DNA of 64,000 nt. Origin: Deinococcus sp. Leaf326 (GTDB taxonomy: Bacteria > Deinococcota > Deinococci > Deinococcales > Deinococcaceae). Below, piece by piece: positions 11,945-24,722 of the stretch; within the stretch, counting starts at the first letter, position 1, and every line of letters begins with the position of its first letter. The stretch covers positions 1,214 to 65,213 of the forward strand of contig NZ_LMOM01000001.1 of the NCBI RefSeq assembly GCF_001424185.1, in the 5' to 3' direction. The position numbers and the translations under genes are program-made. Under the pieces are notes generated by a model that was given only the letters and a program-made list of their open reading frames with translations, searched no databases and was not told the origin of the DNA.

Positions 11945-12802
11945 TCAGTTGCCGAGTTGCGCGGCCACGCCCTGGGCCAGCGTGGTCGTGGGACGGCCGA
12001 TCAGGTTGCGCAGGTCACTGCTGCTGGTCGCCAGTTCGCCGCGCTTGACGCCGCCGTCGCTGCTAGCGAGCATCTGCGCGACGGGGGTCGGTAGGCCAAA
12101 GCCTTCCAGGGTCTTTTCGTATTCGGCCTCGGGCAGGTCGTGGTAGGCCACGTCCTTGCCGCCTTGGCGCCCGATCTCGGCGGCTAGTTCGGCGAGCGTG
12201 AAGCCCTCGTCGCCGCCCAGTTCGTAGGTCTTGCCGGCGTGGCCCTCCGTGCTCAGGACGGCGGCGGCGGCCTCGGCGTAGTCGCGGCGCGCGGCGGCGT
12301 TGATCCGGCCCTCGCCGGCCGCGCCCAGCACCGCGCCCGCGCCCAGTGACTGCGCCGCGTTGTAGTTCTCCAGGTACCAGCCGTTGCGCAGCAGCACGTA
12401 GGGCACGCCGCTGGCCTTCAGGATCGCCTCGGTCGCCTGGTGGTCGGCGGCCAGCGACATCCGCGCCGTGTCGGCCCCCAGCAGGCTGGTGTAGGCCAGC
12501 AGCTCCACGCCCGCCGCCTTCGCGGCCTTGATCACGGTGCGGTGCTGCCCGGCGCGGTCCTCCATGCTGCTGCTGCTGATGAGCAGGAGGCGGTCCACGC
12601 CCGCGAGGGCCTGCGCCCAGCCCTCAGGCTGCGTGTAGTCGGCCTGGCGCACGTCCACGCCCTGTGCGGCGAGCGCCTGCGCCTTCTGCGGGTCGCGGAC
12701 GACGGCGACGATGTCGCCCGCCCGGACGCCCCGGTCCAGCAGGGCCTGCACGGTGAGGTGGCCGAGGTGGCCGGTGGCGGCGGTAACAGCGATCTTGGTC
12801 AT
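11945..12802 (-). CDS. NmrA-like NAD(P)H:quinone oxidoreductase (QOR2/YwnB type)
   Basis: A 285-residue atypical SDR of the NmrA/QorB group. The dinucleotide loop AATGHLGHLT is at about residues 8-17; the SSSSMEDRAGQH and YTSLLGAD segments resemble QOR2, which reduces quinones with NADPH. SD AGGAG precedes the ATG. Upstream on the same strand is an Rrf2-family regulator, and a 19-bp palindrome sits in the promoter. The same pairing (ywnA-ywnB) is known in Bacillus, so a thiol- or electrophile-responsive role is inferred. Confidence 0.82.
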   Translation of the reverse strand: MTKIAVTAATGHLGHLTVQALLDRGVRAGDIVAVVRDPQKAQALAAQGVDVRQADYTQPEGWAQALAGVDRLLLISSSSMEDRAGQHRTVIKAAKAAGVELLAYTSLLGADTARMSLAADHQATEAILKASGVPYVLLRNGWYLENYNAAQSLGAGAVLGAAGEGRINAAARRDYAEAAAAVLSTEGHAGKTYELGGDEGFTLAELAAEIGRQGGKDVAYHDLPEAEYEKTLEGFGLPTPVAQMLASSDGGVKRGELATSSSDLRNLIGRPTTTLAQGVAAQLGN

Positions 12803-12839
12803 GGGGAACTCCTGGGCCGCGTGGGGCGGCGGGGAATGG

Positions 12840-12858
12840 TGTAGAGAAAAGATCTACA
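12840..12858. promoter_or_regulatory. Candidate Rrf2 operator in the quinone-reductase promoter
   Basis: TGTAGAGAAAAGATCTACA, 6-bp perfect arms (8 with flanks GG/CC) and 7-base spacer. It overlaps a possible -10 (TAGATC on the minus strand). Same TGT-N13-ACA, 19-bp layout as the site at 13,321. Confidence 0.5.
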
Positions 12859-12874
12859 CCTGGGCGAAAAAAAG

Positions 12875-13303
12875 TCAGGCGGGAGAGGGCATCTGTTCTA
12901 TGCGGGTCTGGAGGTCGCCCAGCACGCCTTCGAGGGTATGCGCCGCGAGTTCGGCCTCCAGGGCATCCTGCGCCCGGCGCGAGGTCACGTCGAGCACCGC
13001 CTGGATGTTCGCGCCTACCGGACAGGCGATATTCGGCCGGGGGTGGTGCTTGAGCATCTGCTCGGGGGCATTCACGGCGCGGTACACGTCGAGCAGCGTG
13101 ATGTCGCGCGGGGGACGGGCGAGCCGGGCCCCCGGCACCCCGCGGCGCGTCTCCAGCAATCCGGCGCGGCGCAGCAGACCTGTCACGGTCCGGATCACGA
13201 CCGGGTGCACGCCCACGCTGCCGGCCAGTTCCTCCGAACTGGACGCGGGCTGGGAGTCGAGCAGCGACAGGATATGCACGGCGACGGCGTACTGGTGATT
13301 CAC
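12875..13303 (-). CDS. Rrf2-family transcriptional regulator, YwnA-like
   Basis: A 142-residue winged-helix repressor. The N-terminus YAVAVHILSLLDSQ and VGVHPVVIRTVTGLLRRAGL form the Rrf2 HTH, followed by the RPPRDITLLDVYRAV hinge. Only one cysteine is visible in the effector part (NIACPVGANI), so it lacks the three-Cys Fe-S site of IscR/NsrR and belongs with the single-Cys YwnA/CymR type. A GTG start at 13303 has AGGAGG 7 bases upstream. A palindrome covers its own -10, suggesting autorepression, and it probably controls the adjacent oxidoreductase. Confidence 0.87.
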   Translation of the reverse strand: MNHQYAVAVHILSLLDSQPASSSEELAGSVGVHPVVIRTVTGLLRRAGLLETRRGVPGARLARPPRDITLLDVYRAVNAPEQMLKHHPRPNIACPVGANIQAVLDVTSRRAQDALEAELAAHTLEGVLGDLQTRIEQMPSPA

Positions 13304-13320
13304 GGGGAGGCCTCCTGACC

Positions 13321-13356
13321 TGTCATCAATTTAGTGACACCTGAGCGGCGTGTCAA
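13321..13356 (-). promoter_or_regulatory. Promoter of the Rrf2 gene with overlapping operator
   Basis: On the minus strand TTGACA (13351-13356), a 17-base spacer and TAAATT (13328-13333) form a near-consensus sigma-70 promoter. The palindrome TGTCATCAATTTAGTGACA (13321-13339) covers the -10, a good position for autorepression. Confidence 0.65.
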
Positions 13357-13389
13357 GTCCCGGCTGACGGTCTCCGGGGGCGGGTCGGG

Positions 13390-13395
13390 TAGACT
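13390..13395 (+). promoter_or_regulatory. Leaderless -10 box of carboxynorspermidine synthase
   Basis: TAGACT, 7 bases before the ATG. Confidence 0.5.
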
Positions 13396-13402
13396 GCCCC
13401 CC

Positions 13403-14620
<1,218 letters not shown>

Positions 14621-14628
14621 GGCCGGGT

Positions 14629-14669
14629 GACGGGGGGCGCCGGGGCGAAGGCCTGCGGCGCCCCCCGTC
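14629..14669 (+). terminator. Terminator of carboxynorspermidine synthase
   Basis: 13-bp perfect stem GACGGGGGGCGCC / GGCGCCCCCCGTC with a 15-base loop, 8 bases past the stop. Confidence 0.7.
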
Positions 14670-14767
14670 TGCCCGGTGGGAAGGGCGCTGCGGGCTTCCG
14701 GGTCGGGGCCGGGTCCCTGCGCCCGAAGTCTCACGGGGTGCCTGTTGCGCTGCTGACCGCCACGCGC

Positions 14768-14773
14768 CACAGT
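14768..14773 (+). promoter_or_regulatory. Possible leaderless -10 box of the GDPD lipoprotein
   Basis: CACAGT (one base off TANNNT), 6 bases before the ATG. Confidence 0.3.
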
Positions 14774-14779
14774 GGGGCC

Positions 14780-15652
14780 ATGCGTCCATTCCTGCGCGTG
14801 GCCCTGCTGGGCCTGGGCACGTTGCTGGCCGGCTGCTCGGCGCCGAAACCGGAGGCGGCGGTCAATCCCTATCTCCGTGCGCGGCCCCTGAACATCGCCC
14901 ACCAGGGCGGCGAGGCCCTGTGGCCCAGCAACACCCTGCTGGCCTACCGCAACGCCGCCGCGCTGGGCGTGGACATGATCGAGACCGACATGCACGCCAC
15001 CCGTGACGGCGCGCTGGTCCTCTCGCACGACGAGATGCTGGACCGCCTGACCGACCGCGCTGGCCGTATCGCCGACCTGACCCTGGCGCAGGTGCGGGAA
15101 GCCGACGCGGGCTACCGCCTGACGCCCGCCGGGGCCAGCGGGTTTCCCTTCCGGGGCCAGGGCGTGCGCGTGGCGACGGTGGACGAACTGCTGGAGGACG
15201 TGTCCCCCCTGCCACTGACCATCGAGATCAAGCAGGTGTCACCCAGCCTCGCCGCTCCGCTGTGCCAGAAGCTGCGGAACGCCGGAGCCATGCGGCGGGT
15301 CATTGTGGCGAGTTTCAGCGACGAGGCCCTCAACGGGTTCCGCACCGAGTGCCCCGGGGTCGTGACGAGCATGACCGAGCGCGAGTTGCGGCCCCTGGTC
15401 CTGCTGAGCAAGGTGGGCCTGTCGCGCCTCGCCCGCGCGCCCGGACAGGTCGCGCAGGTGCCGGTGCGCGGCGGCGGAATCACAGTGGTCACGCCCGCCT
15501 TCGTGCGCGCCATGCACGCACGCGGCGTGGCGGTACAGGTCTGGACCATCGACGACCCGGCCGAGATGCGCCGGCTGGTGGGGCTGGGCGTGGACGGCAT
15601 CATCACCAACCGGCCCGACCTGCTCAAAGCGGTGCTGGAGGAGACGAAATGA
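14780..15652 (+). CDS. Glycerophosphodiester phosphodiesterase, lipoprotein
   Basis: Hydrolyses glycerophosphodiesters to glycerol-3-phosphate and an alcohol. 290 residues. A lipoprotein signal (LLGLGTLLAGC, lipid-modified Cys19) places it outside the inner membrane. The GDPD fold begins with NIAHQGGEALWPSNT (first catalytic His), then IETDMHATRDG (metal-binding Glu and Asp) and LVLSHDEMLDRLTD (second His). The C-terminus has VQVWTIDDPAEM and GVDGIITNRPDL, as usual. The usual HRG motif reads HQG here. The ATG at 14780 is used; the upstream frame is only GC-rich spacer. Its stop overlaps the next gene (ATGA). Confidence 0.9.
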   Translation: MRPFLRVALLGLGTLLAGCSAPKPEAAVNPYLRARPLNIAHQGGEALWPSNTLLAYRNAAALGVDMIETDMHATRDGALVLSHDEMLDRLTDRAGRIADLTLAQVREADAGYRLTPAGASGFPFRGQGVRVATVDELLEDVSPLPLTIEIKQVSPSLAAPLCQKLRNAGAMRRVIVASFSDEALNGFRTECPGVVTSMTERELRPLVLLSKVGLSRLARAPGQVAQVPVRGGGITVVTPAFVRAMHARGVAVQVWTIDDPAEMRRLVGLGVDGIITNRPDLLKAVLEETK

Positions 15653-16224
15653 GTGAACTGGGGACAAGTGATGTAGGCGAGCTGTACCTGCAGGACGTGC
15701 GCGCGCGGATGCGCGGAGTCAAGGCGCTGGGGGAGGGGGCGCTCGCGCAACTGCGCGCCGACGAGTGGCACACCCCGCTGGCCCCGGAGGGCAACTCGGC
15801 GGCGGTGCTCGTCACGCATCTGGCGGGCAACATGCACTCGCGCTGGGGAGCGCTGCGCGGCGGGTACGCGCCGGGCGCTGAGGGCGAGACGCCGGGGCGC
15901 GACCGCGACGCCGAGTTCGCCGAGGGCCAGGACATGCCCGCCGAACTGCACGCGCTCTGGGAAGCGGGCTGGGCCACCTTTCTGGACGTGCTCGACGCCC
16001 TGACGCCCGGCGACCTCTCGCGTGAACTGACCATCCGGGGTGAGGCCCATAGCGTCCTGGCAGCCATTCAGCGGCAGGTGGCGCATTACAGCGGGCACGT
16101 CTACCAGCTCATCTTCCTCGTCAAGACACTGCGCGGTCAGGACTGGCAGACCCTGAGCATCGCGCGTGGCGGTTCGGCGGCCTACAACGCAGGGATGACT
16201 GAGGGGCAGGAGTCTGCGCGGTAG
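15649..16224 (+). CDS. DinB/DUF1572-like four-helix protein
   Basis: 191 residues. The ATG overlaps the upstream stop. The fold markers of the DinB/YfiT superfamily are present: HLAGNMHSRW near residue 60 and RQVAHYSGHVYQLIFLVK near residue 145, each carrying a His of the usual metal-binding triad. The central WATFLDVLDAL helix and the DWQTLSIARG tail match DUF1572 proteins. Members are metal-binding thiol-dependent transferases or of unknown role; the substrate cannot be inferred. Co-transcribed with the GDPD gene. Confidence 0.82.
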   Translation: MSELGTSDVGELYLQDVRARMRGVKALGEGALAQLRADEWHTPLAPEGNSAAVLVTHLAGNMHSRWGALRGGYAPGAEGETPGRDRDAEFAEGQDMPAELHALWEAGWATFLDVLDALTPGDLSRELTIRGEAHSVLAAIQRQVAHYSGHVYQLIFLVKTLRGQDWQTLSIARGGSAAYNAGMTEGQESAR

Positions 16225-16720
16225 GTGGGGAGCAGGTCTGCTGCTCCTCCTCCTGAGCAGCTGCGCGCCGCAGGTGTGGAGTGCGCCCGGCTGGACGGTC
16301 AACCTGGGCGACCCGCCGGAAACCAGCGTCACGGTGCGGCTCGTCTCGCCGCGCGAGTACGGCGTCTGCTCACCCCGGCTCTCGGGCTGCGCGGTGCCGG
16401 TCGGGCATGTCTGCCTCGTGATGCTGGACCGCGCCGCCTTCCTGAACGGCACGCCCCGCCAGCGCACGCTGCTGCTGGCCCACGAGGTCGGGCACTGCCT
16501 GGACGCCTCGCGGCTGGAGTACACCCACGGCGATTTCCGGGACGAGGGCCGCGTCTACAGCGCCTACCACGCCTCGCCGGTCGAGGGCTTCGCGGAAGCC
16601 TACGCCCACGCCTACCTCGCGCGCTGCGGACCCAACGCCGCGCCGCTGGGCTGGGGCCAGGGGCCGCCTTGCGTGCTTCCCGACCCACACGGGGTCCGGC
16701 CGGACCGCTTGCTGCGCTGA
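16214..16720 (+). CDS. Putative zinc-metalloprotease lipoprotein, probable CTG start
   Basis: A predicted secreted metallopeptidase: LLLAHEVGHCLDAS carries the HExxH zinc motif, and VEGFAEAYAHAYL downstream could supply the third ligand. Starting at the GTG (16274) leaves no export signal, but the in-frame sequence upstream encodes a complete lipoprotein signal: a run of Leu followed by LSSC (Cys17 if translation begins at CTG 16214). No ATG, GTG or TTG is available between the upstream in-frame stop and the lipobox, so CTG is the best candidate. It overlaps the DinB-like gene by 11 bases. 168 residues. Confidence 0.6.
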   Translation: MRGRWGAGLLLLLLSSCAPQVWSAPGWTVNLGDPPETSVTVRLVSPREYGVCSPRLSGCAVPVGHVCLVMLDRAAFLNGTPRQRTLLLAHEVGHCLDASRLEYTHGDFRDEGRVYSAYHASPVEGFAEAYAHAYLARCGPNAAPLGWGQGPPCVLPDPHGVRPDRLLR

Positions 16721-16876
16721 TGCCGAATCCGGGTTGTCCTCGGTAGGCTCCGATGCCTCGTCCAGCTGGCCGAGGGATGCAGACGGAGGCGGCGCGCGGC
16801 TGGCCGCGCCGAAGCAGAAGCTGGACGCCGCCTGCCCCCGCTAAGCAGCCCGGCGCGCCCCGGTGGCTGCGCGCGC

Positions 16877-16882
16877 TAGCCT
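16877..16882 (+). promoter_or_regulatory. Leaderless -10 box of aroA
   Basis: TAGCCT, 7 bases before the ATG. Confidence 0.5.
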
Positions 16883-16889
16883 CCAGCCC

Positions 16890-18215
<1,326 letters not shown>

Positions 18216-18268
18216 GTCGGCCGGCAGCGGCCTGGAACAGGGAGGCGGATGCGCAAACTCTAGGGGCA

Positions 18269-18293
18269 ACTCCGGGGCCAGCAGCCCCGGAGT
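18269..18293 (+). terminator. Second hairpin after aroA
   Basis: 10-bp perfect stem ACTCCGGGGC / GCCCCGGAGT with a 5-base loop, no T tract. Confidence 0.45.
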
Positions 18294-18299
18294 CTGGGT

Positions 18300-18530
18300 A
18301 TGTTCTCCTCCGAAGACGCGCCCCTGACCTCTGGACAGAAGTTCGCGCTGTTGCTGGCGACCTGTGTCTGTCCGCCGCTGCTGCTCGCCTGGGGGCTGGC
18401 GACCCTGTGGTTCGGGCAGACGCACCCCCAGCGGGCGCGGGGGTTCGGGTGGGTGGGCCTCACCTTCCTTCAGGGCGTGCTGCTCGTGGCGGTCGTCGGC
18501 GTCTCGATTTCGCTGCTGCTGAGCCGCTGA
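18300..18530 (+). CDS. Small two-helix membrane protein
   Basis: 76 residues with two membrane helices: FALLLATCVCPPLLLAWGLA (about 15-35) and LTFLQGVLLVAVVGVSISLL (about 53-74), joined by a short basic loop (HPQRARGF). Codon use shows the strong G/C third-position bias of the genome, supporting a real gene. No recognised family. The ATG directly follows a hairpin, so translation may be leaderless. Confidence 0.6.
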   Translation: MFSSEDAPLTSGQKFALLLATCVCPPLLLAWGLATLWFGQTHPQRARGFGWVGLTFLQGVLLVAVVGVSISLLLSR

Positions 18531-18582
18531 GTCTTTACCCGCTTCCCGGCCCCCTCTCACCGCTGCGTGATCAGATGGGAGG

Positions 18583-19674
18583 ATGCGAAAACTGCTGTGG
18601 ATGGCGGCCGCCCTGGCGGCTTCGGGTCTGGGCGTGGCGAGTGCCCAGACTCCCGACCTCAAGGTTCCGGACGGCTTCAAGGTGTCCCTGTACGCCGAGG
18701 GACTCTCGCAGCCTCGGTTCATGGCGGTGGCCCCCAACGGCGACATCTTCCTGAGTGAGCCGCGCTCGGGCGCCGTACTCGTGCTGGCCGACCGTAACAA
18801 GGACGGCCGGGCCGACGGCAAGGTGACCTTCGCCTCGGGCCTGAATCAGCCGCACGGGCTGGCCTTCCACAATGGGTATCTGTACGTCGCCAATACCGAC
18901 GGCGTGGTGCGCTTCGCCTACAAGACCGGCGATACCAAGGCAACGGGCAGCGCCCAGAAACTCGTGAGCCTGCCGGGCGGCGGCGGCCACTCGACGCGCA
19001 CGGTCGAATTCGGCCCCGACGGCAGGATGTACGTGGCGACCGGGAGCACCTGCAATGTGTGCGAGGAGAGCGACCCCAAGCGCGCCGCAGTGTGGGTCTA
19101 CGACGCCGACGGCAAGAACGGCAAGGCCTACGCCACGGGCCTGCGCAACCCCGTGGGCATCGAGTGGAACGGGGGTACCCTGTACGCCACCAACAACGGC
19201 CGCGACCAGCTCGGCGACAACATCCCGCCCGAGGGCTTCTACAAGCTCAAGGCCGGGGGGTTCTACGGCTGGCCCTACTGCTACACCACGCAGGCCGGAC
19301 AGCCGCAGGTGTGGGATAAGGACTTCGGGCGCAAGACTGCCGCTGCGTGTGCGGGCGCCACCCCCGCCTTCGCGCTCACCACCGCGCACTCGGCGCCGCT
19401 GGGGCTGGCCTTCTACGACGGCAAGTCTTTCCCGACCGCCTACCGGGGCCAGATGTTCGTCGCGCTGCACGGCAGCTGGAACCGCAGTACCAAGAGTGGT
19501 TTCAAGGTGGTGCAGGTCGACCCCCAGAGCGGCAAGGTCAGCGACTTTCTGACCGGCTTCCTGAGCGGTCAGAACACCCTCGGCCGTCCGGTGGACCTCG
19601 TGGTGGCCCCCGACGGCGCCCTGCTGATCACCGACGACGGCGCGGGCCGCGTCTGGCGGGTGCAGGCGCAGTAG
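18583..19674 (+). CDS. Exported PQQ-type sugar dehydrogenase, L-sorbosone dehydrogenase-like
   Basis: A 363-residue periplasmic six-bladed beta-propeller of the soluble aldose / sorbosone dehydrogenase family. A Sec signal (residues 1-21, ending ASAQ) precedes repeated blades: SQPRFMAVAPNGDIFLSEP, LNQPHGLAFHNGYLYVANT and RNPVGIEWNGG. The catalytic-type His in QPHGLAF and the Arg in TGLRNPVG are kept. Two close cysteines (TCNVCEES) may form a disulfide or bind metal. Expected to oxidise an aldose using PQQ; no PQQ biosynthesis gene is in the window. Confidence 0.85.
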   Translation: MRKLLWMAAALAASGLGVASAQTPDLKVPDGFKVSLYAEGLSQPRFMAVAPNGDIFLSEPRSGAVLVLADRNKDGRADGKVTFASGLNQPHGLAFHNGYLYVANTDGVVRFAYKTGDTKATGSAQKLVSLPGGGGHSTRTVEFGPDGRMYVATGSTCNVCEESDPKRAAVWVYDADGKNGKAYATGLRNPVGIEWNGGTLYATNNGRDQLGDNIPPEGFYKLKAGGFYGWPYCYTTQAGQPQVWDKDFGRKTAAACAGATPAFALTTAHSAPLGLAFYDGKSFPTAYRGQMFVALHGSWNRSTKSGFKVVQVDPQSGKVSDFLTGFLSGQNTLGRPVDLVVAPDGALLITDDGAGRVWRVQAQ

Positions 19675-19697
19675 ACCGCGGGAGAGGGAACCGGCCG

Positions 19698-20087
19698 TCA
19701 GTCTTCGGCCTCGCTACGCACGTCTATCGTCGGATAGCGCTTCTCGAAGCGCACCGTCAGGACACCGCTGGCGAGGCTGGCCTGGCCGCTCTGGGGCAGC
19801 ACTTCCTCGGGAAAGGTCAGGGTGAGGCTGAATGAGCCGCCCGGCCGATCCCCGGAAATCAGTCTGGTCAGGGGCTCGCGCTCGCCGGACACCGTGACGT
19901 CCCGGCCCTCCTCGCTCAGGGTCAGGGTCTCGGGGGTCACGCCCGGCACGTCCACCCACAGTTCGAGGTGGGTGCCCGCGTCGCACCAGTCGGCGGCCGG
20001 TACCCAGCGTCCCCCCCGGCTCAGCGTCTCGACCTCCTCGCGCAGGGTCATGAGGTGTTGCAGCCTGGACAGCACGGGCTTGTTCAT
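19698..20087 (-). CDS. Small heat-shock protein, Hsp20/alpha-crystallin family
   Basis: 129 residues, a holdase chaperone. The alpha-crystallin domain reads WCDAGTHLELWVDVPGVTPE, then DVTVSGERE and a C-terminal ASLASGVLTVRFEKR, matching the family's A-x-x-x-x-G-V-L motif. The C-terminal extension lacks an obvious I-x-I but has PTIDV. The ATG at 20087 is chosen because the sequence upstream runs into the divergent miaA start region. Transcribed divergently from miaA across 48 bases. Confidence 0.88.
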   Translation of the reverse strand: MNKPVLSRLQHLMTLREEVETLSRGGRWVPAADWCDAGTHLELWVDVPGVTPETLTLSEEGRDVTVSGEREPLTRLISGDRPGGSFSLTLTFPEEVLPQSGQASLASGVLTVRFEKRYPTIDVRSEAED

Positions 20088-20135
20088 GCTCCCACCGTAG
20101 CACTGCCCCGCCGCCAGCGGGCACAATGCGCTGGC

Positions 20136-21074
20136 GTGCCTCCGCTTCCTTCTACTCCCATTCCCGTTCTGACTGCGCCCACCGCCTCGGGCAAGACGGC
20201 GCTGGCGCTGGCCCTGGCCCAGGAAAGCGCCGCCGCTGGCTGGCCGGTCGAGATCGTCGCCGCCGACGCCTTCACGGTGTACCGGGGCCTGGACATCGGC
20301 ACGGCCAAGCCGGACGCGGCCGAACGCGCCGCCGTGCCGCATCACCTCCTGGATGTGGCTGACGTGACCGAGGACTACAGCGTGGCGGCCTACGCCCGCG
20401 CCGCCGAGAGCGCCGTCGCCGACATCCTGGCGCGCGGCGCGCAGCCCATAGTGGTGGGCGGGACCGGGTTCTACCTCACGGCCCTCACGCGCGGCCTGCC
20501 CCTGACGCCTCCCGCCGACGTGGGGGCCCGCGCCGTGGTCGAGGCCGAGCTGGAAGCGCGCGGCCTAGACGCCCTGCTGGCCGACATCGCTGCCGAGAAT
20601 CCGGGCGAGGCGGCGCGGATGGAACGCAACCCCCGCCGCGTGGTGCGCGCCCTGGAGATCCGGCGCCGCACGGGGAGGTATCCCGGTGAGTTCGGGCACG
20701 CGCCGCCGGCTTTCTCTTACCGGGTCCTGGCCTTTTCGCCCCCCGAACCCGAGCTGCTAGAGCGGGTCGAATCTCGGACCCGCGCCATGCTCGCGGGCGG
20801 CTGGCCGGAGGAGGCTCTCTGGCTCGCCGCGCAGGTAGACCCGCAGCGTGAGCCGCGCCCGACCGCGTGGCAGGCGCTCGGCTACCGCGAGGCCTTCGCC
20901 GTGGCCCGCGGTGAACTGCGCCCCGAGGAAGCGGCCGCCCGCATCGTGCTCGCCACGCGACAGTACACCCGGCGCCAGCTCACCTGGACCCGCCGTCAAC
21001 TCGGAGCCGAAGTGCTCTCGCCTGCCGGGGTAGAGGCGCACCTGCGGGCTGCCCTGGGGCTCGGAGCACGTTAG
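20136..21074 (+). CDS. miaA: tRNA dimethylallyltransferase
   Basis: Adds a dimethylallyl group to A37 of tRNAs that read UNN codons. 312 residues, normal length. The P-loop is APTASGKTALALAL near the N-terminus, followed by IVAADAFTVYRGLDIGTAKP, VVGGTGFYLTAL and the PTAWQALGYREAF segment. A GTG start at 20136 gives the P-loop its usual position, about residue 14. CACAAT lies 8 bases upstream, again a leaderless-type arrangement. Confidence 0.95.
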   Translation: MPPLPSTPIPVLTAPTASGKTALALALAQESAAAGWPVEIVAADAFTVYRGLDIGTAKPDAAERAAVPHHLLDVADVTEDYSVAAYARAAESAVADILARGAQPIVVGGTGFYLTALTRGLPLTPPADVGARAVVEAELEARGLDALLADIAAENPGEAARMERNPRRVVRALEIRRRTGRYPGEFGHAPPAFSYRVLAFSPPEPELLERVESRTRAMLAGGWPEEALWLAAQVDPQREPRPTAWQALGYREAFAVARGELRPEEAAARIVLATRQYTRRQLTWTRRQLGAEVLSPAGVEAHLRAALGLGAR

Positions 21075-21097
21075 ACGGACGGCGTCAAGACTGGCAA

Positions 21098-21116
21098 ATT
21101 TAAACAGGGCTTAAAT
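21098..21116. promoter_or_regulatory. Inverted repeat upstream of glgC
   Basis: ATTTAAACAGGGCTTAAAT, 6-bp perfect arms, in an AT-rich patch about 135 bases before glgC. Possible operator; no clear -35/-10 pair was found with it. Confidence 0.3.
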
Positions 21117-21250
21117 GTTTTGCGGAGGCGTCAGAGTAGAGTAAGCGGGAACAAGCCCGTTTCTACACGCCGTTGCCCGGTCCGGAGGCTTGGCCTCCCA
21201 GGTCCTGGTTCGGCGGTGTGTTCTCTCTTCTTTTTCCGGAGGTCTTTCAG

Positions 21251-22492
<1,242 letters not shown>

Positions 22493-22524
22493 GGTCGGCG
22501 ACAAGATCGGAGTGGTGAGAAAAA

Positions 22525-22557
22525 GAGGACCGTCATCTCAGGACGGTCCTCCTTTTT
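22525..22557 (+). terminator. glgC terminator
   Basis: 10-bp stem GAGGACCGTC / GACGGTCCTC, 7-base loop, then a CTTTTTG tract. Confidence 0.88.
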
Positions 22558-22664
22558 GCCAAAGCTGTAGACCTGAGTATGCCGGTATGTTTAAGTAGAC
22601 CACTCGGAATACATGACGGAGCGGCCTACTTTCAAGAGAACGCAGGCCATTTAGAGTGACAGGC

Positions 22665-22838
22665 ATGAACGACACGACGACCGTTTCCCGCTGCGACGCC
22701 ACCACCTGCCGCTTCAACAGCGAGATGAAGTGCACGGCCGGCCAGATCGAAGTGAGCCTGAGCGCCCAGCAGGCGCAGTGCCTGACCTTCAGCCCGGCCG
22801 ACGACGCCCAGGGCCAGCGCCCCGCCGCCCAGCAGTAA
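22665..22838 (+). CDS. DUF1540 cysteine-rich small protein
   Basis: 57 residues with four cysteines in the DUF1540 pattern: VSRCDATTCRFNSEMKCTA, then AQQAQCLTF. The spacing suggests a small metal-binding knuckle. Function unknown in the family. An ATG 9 bases further upstream is possible; the one at 22665 keeps the usual short N-terminus. Monocistronic, bounded by terminators on both sides. Confidence 0.8.
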   Translation: MNDTTTVSRCDATTCRFNSEMKCTAGQIEVSLSAQQAQCLTFSPADDAQGQRPAAQQ

Positions 22839-22848
22839 GGTCACGGTA

Positions 22849-22896
22849 CCACAGCGAAAACCCCTTTGGGACAACTCGGAGGGGCTTTCGCTGTGG
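22849..22896 (+). terminator. Long hairpin after the DUF1540 gene
   Basis: 16 pairs with one A-C mismatch: CCACAGCGAAA arm, then CCCCT, with matching 3' arm. The stem is followed by CTGG, not a T tract. Confidence 0.6.
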
Positions 22897-22954
22897 CTGG
22901 ACTGAAAGCAGAAGTGGCCGAGAGGGCGCGCTCTGCCTCCAGACGGGTCTCCAC

Positions 22955-24601
<1,647 letters not shown>

Positions 24602-24631
24602 GGGTGGGCCTCCGGTGGGGGAGAAGAAAAA

Positions 24632-24645
24632 CAAACGCTCGTTAG
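24632..24645. promoter_or_regulatory. PaaR-like TetR operator upstream of mcm
   Basis: CAAACGCTCGTTAG matches CNAACGNNCGTTNG, the palindromic consensus I recall for the Thermus PaaR repressor, on both strands. It lies 30 bases upstream of the mcm ATG and overlaps a possible -10 (TAACGA). Confidence 0.5.
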
Positions 24646-24710
24646 GTTGACCACAGGGTAGCAGACGGGACCGGCTGCCTTTCCGGGGCGCTCCCGTCCG
24701 GCGGCGAGCC

Positions 24711-24716
24711 TAGACT
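24711..24716 (+). promoter_or_regulatory. Leaderless -10 box of the phospholipase gene
   Basis: TAGACT, 6 bases before the GTG. Confidence 0.5.
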
Positions 24717-24722
24717 GGCCCC

